Of a stretch of 51,718 bases of DNA, positions 7,181 through 13,916 are shown in pieces. The DNA comes from Hyphomicrobium sp. (GTDB lineage: Bacteria > Pseudomonadota > Alphaproteobacteria > Rhizobiales > Hyphomicrobiaceae). Position numbers and translations under genes: made by a program. Location of the stretch: positions 1-51,718 of the forward strand of contig PERT01000020.1 in NCBI GenBank assembly GCA_002928955.1. The letters are read 5' to 3'. The notes beneath the pieces are model-generated. The model made no database searches. It was given only the letters and a program-made list of their open reading frames with translations, and was not told the origin of the DNA. Positions within the stretch are counted from its first letter, which is position 1, and every line of letters begins with the position of its first letter.

Positions 7181-9851
7181 GCGCCCCGATTTCTTCAACC
7201 CCATCAGTGTCCCTTCAAAACCCGCTCGCAAGCTTGGCCGATCTGCGCCTGCAGACGACTGGACACCCATCACGCCAGTTCCCGAAGATGCTGATGAGCC
7301 GGACACACGACATCATCTCTACGGCAAGCCGTCGCAAGTCTATCTCTACACCGATGAGGATGGGCGGCCTCAGATGCTCGTCGGTCGTTACGACACCGGA
7401 AACGGCAAGTCATTCATCCCCTACACGTTCTGCCGACATGCTGACGGCACGACGGCTTGGCGGCCGAAGAATATCGTCGGCCTGCGTCCGCTCTACAACC
7501 TTCACGAACTCAAACAGCGTCAGGATGTGCTGGTCTTGGTTGTCGAGGGTGAGAAGGCGGCCGATGCCGCCTCCACCCTGTTCCCGGATTACATTGTTGT
7601 GACGTCGTCGGCCGGATCAAGCGCGGGACACCTGGCCGACTGGTCGCCGCTTCGCAGTCGTCATGTCACCTTTTGGCGCGACAACGACAAGCCGGGCCTG
7701 AAGTTTCAGAGCGCAGTCGTGGCCGCTTTGCATGCGGCCGGCGCGGCCAGCGTGCGCGTCGTCAACGTCGATCCAAGCTGGCCAGATGGTTTCGATCTTG
7801 CCGACTTCGGCGATCCGGACAAGCTTCAGCCTGTCGGGCTAACCGAGCAAACTATCCGGCAACTCGTGCTCGATGCCGAGCCGGTCGAGCCCAGCGCCGC
7901 AGCGAGCAACGTCGTGGCGCTCCCCGGACGCTCGCGTGAACGGGGCGAAGGCGCGGCGATGAGCTTCCGCAAGGCTCAGGACGGTGGTCTGCTGTCCAGC
8001 ACATTCAGGGAAGGCAAGCAGGATTGGCGGCGGGTGTGTTCGCCGATCACGGTGGTGGCTCTGACGCGCTCTGAGGAGGGCAAAAATTGGGGCGTACTCG
8101 TCGAGGTCATCGATCCAGACGGAAATCATCATGAGTTTGCGATCCCGCAGGAGGCCCTCGCGGGTGCCCGTTCCGACGAGTGGCGGAAGTTGCTTGCGCG
8201 TCACGGCTGCATGATCGAACCAGGCCCCGAAGCCGGGGCGGCCGTTCACCGATACCTTATGATGACGTGCGATATTGAGGGCAAACCACTGCCTCGCGCA
8301 ATTGCAGCAACCAACATCGGATGGAGTGGCAACATCTTTGTGTTGCCTTCCGGAGCCATTAGTCGCGATGGCTCTGTCAGGGCCGTATACCAGCCGACTA
8401 CTCGCGCTGAAACGGCGATCAGACCGAACGGCACTTCCGAGCGATGGCAGCAGAACGTCGCCGTTCCCTCGGGCGAGCACGACATGACCGTCTTGACGAT
8501 CAGTCTCGCACTGGTCTCACCGCTCCTTCAGCCGCTTGAGCTGCAGGGCTTCATCCTCCATTTGCGAGGTGGTAGTTCAACCGGAAAGACGACCGCCCTT
8601 CGCGTTGCGGGCTCAGTATGGGGTGGTGGTGGGCAGGCTGGCTATCTCCGCTCTTGGCAGGCCACGGCCAATGGTCTCGAAGCGGTCGCCGAGGCTCATA
8701 ATCACACGCTTCTCGCACTCGATGAATTGGGCCTGCTCGACGCCGATGGTGCGAGCAGGGTCGCGTATCAGCTCGCGGATGGTATCGGTCGCCAACGGGC
8801 CGGTTTGATGGGAGAGGCGGCGGCCAACAGAAACTGGCGACTGGCAATCCTGTCGACCGGCGAGATCAGCCTGGAGGACAAACTCCGCGAAGGCCGCAAG
8901 CCCCAGAGGCAGCGCGCTGGGCAGGCAGTGCGCTTCGTCGATCTGCCGGCTGATGCAGGAAAAGGTTGCGGAATGTTCGATACCGCACCGCAGATCCCCG
9001 ATCGCCCGAATGCAACGATGCAGGATCGCGGCGCGGCGCTATCCCGTCGGCTATGTTCTGCGACGGAAAGCGACTTCGGACATCTCGGCCCAGAGTTCGT
9101 GCGCGCCATCATTCATTCCGCCGACTGGTCAGATGTTGCGAAGTGTATCATCGACGAGTTCGTTGCGTCGGTCTCGTCTGGGGCCGACGGGCAGGTGCAG
9201 CGCGTTGCACGAAACTTCGGACTGATTGCAGCAGCCGGTGAGCTTGCGATTGGGTTCGGCTTGCTGCCGTGGAATGCCGGAAGAGCGATCAAGGCAGCGA
9301 AAGCGGCATTCGACCGATGGCTTGAAGTGCGGGGACACAGCGGAGCTGCGGAGGGAAATGATGCTGTCAGCATTCTGCGAGGCGTGATTTCGAAGGATGC
9401 TTCTCGGTTCCAGAAGATCGATGAACCGCCACCCGTCGTGGGCGCTGATGATGAGCCGCCAAGAGATTTCGTCACTGGTAACCGCCTAGGCTTTAGAGAG
9501 GAAAGGGGCGGCAAGCAGTACTATCTGGTCCCAAAGGAGGCCTGGGAGCTGATCTTCGCTGGGCACGATCCGGCGGGGGCTGCAAAGAAACTGCAGGCGC
9601 TTGGCATCCTGGCGCCCAGCGCAGACGGGCGGCCAATGATACAGAGAAGCCTGCCCGGCCTTGGTAAGAAGTGCAGGGTCTACAGCATCGACGCTGGGCG
9701 GCTCTTCGATGACAGCATCATCGGGGGTGCCGGCGATGCGGTCGAGTTCGGCGCGCGCCTCGGTATCGGATTGGAAGCTGCGCCAGACCCCGCCCGCAGG
9801 GCCAAACTCACCCCTGCCGCCGACGCAAAGATGCGCCCACCAGTTCGCTAG
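7173..9851 (+). CDS. Toprim/DUF927 replicative helicase-primase
   Basis: The 892-residue protein has a Toprim-like part at about residues 110-210, seen as VLVVEGEKAADAA and VTFWRDNDKPG. It is followed by a DUF927 domain at about 270-600. The Walker A motif is GGSSTGKTTALRVAG, and LLALDELGLLDADGA is the Walker B region. This is the usual architecture of large replication proteins in alphaproteobacterial islands and phage satellites: priming and unwinding at an origin. It overlaps the primase-like gene upstream. The C-terminal 200 residues look like a DNA-binding or winged-helix tail. The gene is intact. The GGTGAC clusters are reasonable candidate origin sites. Confidence 0.82.
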   Translation: MTKRPDFFNPISVPSKPARKLGRSAPADDWTPITPVPEDADEPDTRHHLYGKPSQVYLYTDEDGRPQMLVGRYDTGNGKSFIPYTFCRHADGTTAWRPKNIVGLRPLYNLHELKQRQDVLVLVVEGEKAADAASTLFPDYIVVTSSAGSSAGHLADWSPLRSRHVTFWRDNDKPGLKFQSAVVAALHAAGAASVRVVNVDPSWPDGFDLADFGDPDKLQPVGLTEQTIRQLVLDAEPVEPSAAASNVVALPGRSRERGEGAAMSFRKAQDGGLLSSTFREGKQDWRRVCSPITVVALTRSEEGKNWGVLVEVIDPDGNHHEFAIPQEALAGARSDEWRKLLARHGCMIEPGPEAGAAVHRYLMMTCDIEGKPLPRAIAATNIGWSGNIFVLPSGAISRDGSVRAVYQPTTRAETAIRPNGTSERWQQNVAVPSGEHDMTVLTISLALVSPLLQPLELQGFILHLRGGSSTGKTTALRVAGSVWGGGGQAGYLRSWQATANGLEAVAEAHNHTLLALDELGLLDADGASRVAYQLADGIGRQRAGLMGEAAANRNWRLAILSTGEISLEDKLREGRKPQRQRAGQAVRFVDLPADAGKGCGMFDTAPQIPDRPNATMQDRGAALSRRLCSATESDFGHLGPEFVRAIIHSADWSDVAKCIIDEFVASVSSGADGQVQRVARNFGLIAAAGELAIGFGLLPWNAGRAIKAAKAAFDRWLEVRGHSGAAEGNDAVSILRGVISKDASRFQKIDEPPPVVGADDEPPRDFVTGNRLGFREERGGKQYYLVPKEAWELIFAGHDPAGAAKKLQALGILAPSADGRPMIQRSLPGLGKKCRVYSIDAGRLFDDSIIGGAGDAVEFGARLGIGLEAAPDPARRAKLTPAADAKMRPPVR

Positions 9852-9899
9852 GTTCGGCCGTCACAGCCCCGGTCAGCGCTTCGGCTTCACGCTGTCGTC

Positions 9900-10295
9900 T
9901 CAGTCCCCGGGCTTCTGGTTGGCCTTGGCATCGAGCGGCTTGATGCTGTCGTCGAAGTTTCTGGCCTTCTGGTTCCCCTTCGGATCGAGTGGCCTGACGC
10001 TGTCGTCGAATTCACTGCCCTTTGGGTTCGAGTTCGGGCCGATCGGCTTGACGCTGTCGTCGAAGCCACCCGCCTTCTGGTTTCCCTTAGAGCCAATCGG
10101 CTTGACGCTGTCGTCGAATTCACCGCCCTTTGGGTTCGCCTTCGGATCGAGCGGCCTGATGCTGTCGTCCCAGCTGCCCCCCTTCTTAGGGTCTTGAGCC
10201 AGAGCGGCGGGAGACAGCACCGAAGCGAGCACGATCATCAGGCTGGCACTAGCGAACAGTGTCGTCATTGAAGTTTGAGTTGAGTTGGTGGGCAT
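9900..10295 (-). CDS. Secreted protein of five 18-residue tandem repeats
   Basis: The protein has 131 residues: a signal peptide (about 1-34, ending AALAQ) and then five exact-length 18-residue repeats at residues 39-128. The repeat core is F/W-DDS-(I/V)-(K/R)-P-(L/I)-(D/G), followed by a Lys/Asn/Gly linker. There are no cysteines. It should be exported and probably disordered or extended, perhaps binding a ligand through the repeated DDS-x-x-P motif. I do not recognise the family. It is alone on the minus strand behind the helicase. A GGGAG sequence lies 9 nt before ATG 10295; an inner ATG at 10268 would also leave a signal peptide. Confidence 0.65.
   Translation of the reverse strand: MPTNSTQTSMTTLFASASLMIVLASVLSPAALAQDPKKGGSWDDSIRPLDPKANPKGGEFDDSVKPIGSKGNQKAGGFDDSVKPIGPNSNPKGSEFDDSVRPLDPKGNQKARNFDDSIKPLDAKANQKPGD
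9912..10181 (-). repeat. Five 54-bp coding tandem repeats
   Basis: The five 54-bp units encode the 18-residue repeats of the secreted protein. Each holds a near-constant piece (GACGACAGC followed by codons for I/V-K/R-P). No indels disturb the period. Confidence 0.75.
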
Positions 10296-10434
10296 AGCTG
10301 TTGGCTCCCTTGACCCCAGGATGATTTCTACTGCCGAGACGCCTTCCTGCTCGATGCTGGGGTCTTTGAGCTGCTGCCAGTTCCGTGAACACGAGGTTTC
10401 GGTGTCACGGTGAAGCCGGAGCTGGCGTGTTTAT

Positions 10435-10560
10435 AGGCGGAGTTTCAATCGTGAGTTCAATATCAAGGCAGTTCGGCTCGTGCGCGAGCGGGGCGTCGCG
10501 GTGGCGCAGGTGGCTCGCGATCTGCGCTGGCTCGTACGTGCGGTTAGGCCGTCGTGGTGG
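10435..10560 (+). pseudogene. IS3-family transposase OrfA remnant
   Basis: The plus strand reads RRSFNREFNIKAV then RLVRERGVAVAQVARDL, the N-terminal HTH of IS3-family OrfA proteins. The match fades after RWLVRAV, and neither the leucine-zipper part nor OrfB follows. There is no proper start and no clear terminal inverted repeats. It is a short scar of an insertion sequence between two cargo genes. The remaining sequence between 10296 and 10732 shows nothing else I can support. Confidence 0.6.
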
Positions 10561-10732
10561 CCTGGACCAATGCGAGAAGCACGATCATCAAACTGCGGAA
10601 GTATCGAGATCTGGTATGTCGGCCCTGGGGTCACGAACTACTGAGATGGTTAGGTTTTCGAGTGGCGAGGCATGCCAGGCCGTCTAAAGGTCGATTGCTT
10701 GGAGGGGGCCCCCCAGACAAATTCGCCCAAAT

Positions 10733-11521
10733 TCATCCCTCGTCCGGCGCTTCAGCAATCTCCCTCTCCCTAGATAGTCTCTCGGCAGCCTCGAGACGTG
10801 GGTCGGGGCCATAGTATTTCTTAAGGTCGATCTGGTGCTCGCTGCTGACCAAGCGCACCTCGGCGCTTCCCAATTCGTCGGCTAAGCGGAGCATTTTTCC
10901 GATGTGCAGCTTGGCGTTGCGAGCATAGTGAATGGTGGCGCTGTCGATAACAGCAATCTCCTCAGGAGTTTGCTCCGGCCCAGGGGACAAGAAGTAGAAA
11001 AACAACTCAGCGTGATTTGAATTGTCCTCCTGCAGACATGCCAGGCAGAACTTAAGGCGTTTTCGGGCGTCGATGTAATCGCCTGCGATGGCTGCAAGCT
11101 TTGGAGTTAATCCCGGCGTGAGGAATTGCAAATGATCAGACAATTCATCCGAAGCCAAGAACCGCTGAAACTCCTTCAACTCCCTGCTGAGCGCCCTCTT
11201 GTAGTGGGTGCGCCGACCAAGATCCATATCTTCGCGCAACTTCGAAATTGACGCCACGCAACCCGCAAACACCTCTACTTCATCGTCAAAATGCCTACGG
11301 ATGAGCTTTCTGACGGCAAACCACCTTCGGTCTTCCAGGAAGCCAACGACGCCAGCTATTAGCACCACCTCAACGAAAAGCGACGAGAGCTCTGGAATAA
11401 GATTGAAAGTTATACTGCCTTGCGGGCCCAATTCATTCCACCAGTGAGGCCATGCACGCCAGAGAAGGAAAATCAGAATGGCAAATATGGCTGAACAGAT
11501 ACCAATAAACATCCTGGACAT
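10733..11521 (-). CDS. Two-helix membrane protein of unknown function
   Basis: The protein has 262 residues with two hydrophobic segments near the N-terminus: about 5-20 (ICSAIFAILIFLLW) and about 47-62 (FVEVVLIAGVVGFL). A charged cytoplasmic part of about 200 residues follows, rich in helix-forming Glu, Arg and Leu. The second segment is followed by EDRRWFAVRKLIRRHF. I do not recognise the family. The layout of short membrane anchor plus long helical domain occurs in some defence effectors, but no nuclease or ligand-binding motif is visible. It lies in the cargo part of the island, with no close partner on the same strand. Confidence 0.6.
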   Translation of the reverse strand: MSRMFIGICSAIFAILIFLLWRAWPHWWNELGPQGSITFNLIPELSSLFVEVVLIAGVVGFLEDRRWFAVRKLIRRHFDDEVEVFAGCVASISKLREDMDLGRRTHYKRALSRELKEFQRFLASDELSDHLQFLTPGLTPKLAAIAGDYIDARKRLKFCLACLQEDNSNHAELFFYFLSPGPEQTPEEIAVIDSATIHYARNAKLHIGKMLRLADELGSAEVRLVSSEHQIDLKKYYGPDPRLEAAERLSREREIAEAPDEG

Positions 11522-11666
11522 TGAACGCCCCCCGAATTGTCCCCTTGCGAAGGATAGGGTCGTTTATCTAGGCTGGCAACCCCTGTAGGCTGACGATCGC
11601 AGTGACCCGGGAGCAAATTACGCTCTCGCGTCTGTTCATTGGCGGAGGCATGACGACGAAAATTGA

Positions 11667-11981
11667 ATGGGTACTGGCCTCGACCCGATGCATCCCCGCC
11701 GCACCGCCATCGAACGCTTTCGCGACGCCGACGCCAGAGCCTACAAGTACGACGACAAGCTGAAGGCCGATCTCGAGAAGCACGGTCTACGGGTGCCGCT
11801 ACTGGTCCGCGCCGACACGATGGGAGTGGTGGACGGTCGGGCTCGACTTCGTTCGCTGCATCGTTTGCGTGTCGAGATGGTGCCGGTCGTGTTCTTCGAC
11901 TTCAACGGCAAGCACGGAAGCGCCAAACTAAAGAACCTGTCGGCCCTGATTGTGAGGATCACCGGCAGGGCGCCACAATAG
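11667..11981 (+). CDS. ParB/sulfiredoxin-fold small protein
   Basis: This 104-residue protein resembles the N-terminal domain of ParB-like proteins: DDKLKADLEKHGLRVPLLVR then VVDGRARLRSLHRL. These are the usual strand-helix plus 'GR.R' nucleotide-binding box, the arginine-containing motif of the ParB/Srx superfamily. It has no HTH domain, so it is not a standard partition protein. Stand-alone versions occur in mobile DNA and some bind or hydrolyse nucleotides. The start is uncertain: ATG 11667 or ATG 11688. It converges on the metallopeptidase gene. Confidence 0.6.
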   Translation: MGTGLDPMHPRRTAIERFRDADARAYKYDDKLKADLEKHGLRVPLLVRADTMGVVDGRARLRSLHRLRVEMVPVVFFDFNGKHGSAKLKNLSALIVRITGRAPQ

Positions 11982-11996
11982 GCAGCAGCGTGGCGC

Positions 11997-12890
11997 TTAG
12001 TGCAATCCGAGTAGCTCGTCTAGCGTAGGCGGTGCCAGCCGGGGCCGCGGCATCCGCGTTGCTGTCCGCAAGAGCACGAAGAGGCAGGCGCCGACGACTG
12101 CGCCGACAATGGTGTACTGGAGGCCGAGCCAAGTCGGATGGGCCATGGGACCTTCGAAAAGCGAAGGCATTGGTGCATATCCGTGAGCGAACTTCAGCGC
12201 GATGTATGTCAACGACCACCCGAGGAATAGTCCGTTCCCAACCAAACGCGCGATCACCGTGATCTCCTCGCGCAAACCGATGCGATCGAGCCGGCTGCTC
12301 AACGAATGAGCGGCCTTCGTTTCCGAAACTTTAAAAGGTGCTCGAGTATGCCCGCGATGCAGCCTCCACGTTCTCGGCACCATCCGCAGCGGTTCATAAG
12401 GCGAGCGGGTGCCATTCGCATATGCTTCGGCGCGTGGATCGATTGCGAAGCCAGCCGCCCGGTCCTTCTCGATCCACGATCCGACGTAGATCCGCCCCCA
12501 GTCCGAAAGTTCGCGAGGCAAGTTCATTCCGTGCTCCCGGAATGCCTGATGGGCGTAACTCTCGGCCTCCAACTCTTTGACGTGCGGCGCGAGCCAATAG
12601 CCCTCGCCCTCGTTCTGTAGGAAGATGTGCCCGCACTCGTGGGCGACGATGTAGAGCTGGCGCAGATTGCGCCCCTCGGGTGATTTGATCCGCCCGGTTC
12701 CAATGAAGGCGAGGCCGCCGAGATCGTGGCGGTTGATCTCGTGACCGGTGACCCCAGCCTCTCGCTTCATCGCCTCGGCGATGGCGAGGCGCTTCCGTCG
12801 ATTAGCCTCGATCCTCGCGCGGATGTCGTCGCCCTTCGTCCGGGCAGCCGGGAGCGCTGTGCCAAGGCGAATTGCAGAGAAGTGGGACAA
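11997..12890 (-). CDS. Membrane-anchored HExxH metallopeptidase
   Basis: In this 297-residue protein LYIVAHECGHIFLQ holds a zinc-binding HExxH motif (HECGH, at about residues 84-88). The Glu in KELEAESYAHQAF downstream is a likely third ligand, as in gluzincins. Two hydrophobic segments near the C-terminus (about 213-232 and 254-275, IVGAVVGACLFVLL) anchor it, with the catalytic part probably cytoplasmic since no signal peptide is seen. ImmA/IrrE-type peptidases in mobile DNA cleave repressors; this protein shares the HExxH arrangement but I cannot place it in that family. It is followed by a convergent ParB-like gene. Confidence 0.65.
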   Translation of the reverse strand: MSHFSAIRLGTALPAARTKGDDIRARIEANRRKRLAIAEAMKREAGVTGHEINRHDLGGLAFIGTGRIKSPEGRNLRQLYIVAHECGHIFLQNEGEGYWLAPHVKELEAESYAHQAFREHGMNLPRELSDWGRIYVGSWIEKDRAAGFAIDPRAEAYANGTRSPYEPLRMVPRTWRLHRGHTRAPFKVSETKAAHSLSSRLDRIGLREEITVIARLVGNGLFLGWSLTYIALKFAHGYAPMPSLFEGPMAHPTWLGLQYTIVGAVVGACLFVLLRTATRMPRPRLAPPTLDELLGLH

Positions 12891-12945
12891 TCGAACCCCC
12901 GTTTTTCGATGGCCAGCCTAGGAATTCTGTAACTTGGCGGCGCGA

Positions 12946-13059
12946 TCAGTTTATGACCGGCATTGTGATTGGCGGCTCGCACATGACGCTGGGCCGGAAC
13001 AGGATTGAGGCCGTCATCACGGCGAGCGAGAGAACGGTCGTGACAATCATCTTCGTCAT
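12946..13059 (-). CDS. Small hydrophobic peptide, 37 residues
   Basis: ATG 13059 to TGA 12946 encodes a peptide starting MTKMIVTTVLSLAVMTA, a single hydrophobic or signal-like segment after a Lys. AGGA lies 5 nt before the ATG. It sits between the metallopeptidase and a hypothetical gene on the same strand. It might be an exported peptide, a type I toxin-like peptide or chance; only the RBS and hydrophobic segment support it. Confidence 0.35.
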   Translation of the reverse strand: MTKMIVTTVLSLAVMTASILFRPSVMCEPPITMPVIN

Positions 13060-13117
13060 GGTGTCCTGCTCAGCCAGTTAAGTTGCGGCGGTGATGGGTA
13101 GTGCGCCGAACGCGGTG

Positions 13118-13585
13118 CTACTCGTCAGGCGTTCCCATGCCCATCGCTTCCATGACCGCCGACAAGTGATCGTCGAGCCGCGCGCCGACCTTCGCACCGT
13201 CCAGCACCCATGCCGCCCGCTTTACCTCATAGTCTGGCGACGCCCGCTGACCGAGTGCGAACCACGCCCTGCTGCGCTTCGGCGGGAATTCCTCGGCGAC
13301 CGCGACTGACCGGATGGGGCGGCCATCTCGCTCCAGCTTGCCGAGAAGCGCATGGCGAGCTTCGACGGTGCGGCCCATGTGATCAACACTTGCCATCATC
13401 TCGATATCGCTGGCGGCCTCGTCGAACCCGCGTGCGCGCAGTCGGTCGACGATCTGCATCCTGGCCATGAACACGACCTCGATCGCTGCGCGCTCGATCC
13501 CGAGCAACATCACCTCGTCGGCCTCGCTGATCCGTCCTTTGAATGCGATCAGCTCGGCCAGCTTGCTCGTCGACACCGTCGTCAT
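13118..13585 (-). CDS. Hypothetical protein, 155 residues
   Basis: This soluble, mostly helical protein begins TTVSTSKLAELIAFKGRIS. There are no membrane segments, Cys pairs or catalytic motifs that I recognise. A good helical region covers about 20-70 (ERAAIEVVFMARMQIVDRL). The ATG at 13585 follows a GAGGAGGCAGC-type RBS on the minus strand. Codon usage and frame are regular, so it is likely a real gene. Its function is unknown. Confidence 0.6.
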   Translation of the reverse strand: MTTVSTSKLAELIAFKGRISEADEVMLLGIERAAIEVVFMARMQIVDRLRARGFDEAASDIEMMASVDHMGRTVEARHALLGKLERDGRPIRSVAVAEEFPPKRSRAWFALGQRASPDYEVKRAAWVLDGAKVGARLDDHLSAVMEAMGMGTPDE

Positions 13586-13916
13586 GCTGCCTCCTCATGG
13601 TCACACAGTTCACATCTTGTCAGTATACCACAGATTGCGGCATTTTTCAATGTGAAACGCATGGCTGGGAGTACCACGAGCTGACGCAACATGCGGACGG
13701 AATGTCTACGCTCTCATTCAGACGCCGATAGTCCGGGGGCCAATTAACCGAGTGGACGCAAACATCCGAAACTTGGCATGCAACGCTCTGCCTCTGTTTC
13801 AGTAGGGTCGTCCATTTGACGTGCTGCACTCGTCACGGCTGCAAGCTCGGCATCTTGCGTCCGCCACATGCACAGAGCAGACTACGCTCAAGCGGACTGA
13901 CGATGGGGGAGCGGTC
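13586..13916. other. Intergenic region between divergent genes
   Basis: These 331 bp separate the hypothetical gene (minus) from the TPR-CHAT gene (plus) and are somewhat richer in A and T than their surroundings (for example 13615-13655). It must hold both promoters, but no motif stands out. An upstream in-frame ATG at 13821 exists, but the signal peptide starts at 13917. Confidence 0.4.

Noticed and set aside
10695-10720. GGGGGCCCCCC stretch as a terminator
   Set aside because: It is very short, with no clear loop and no T-tract.
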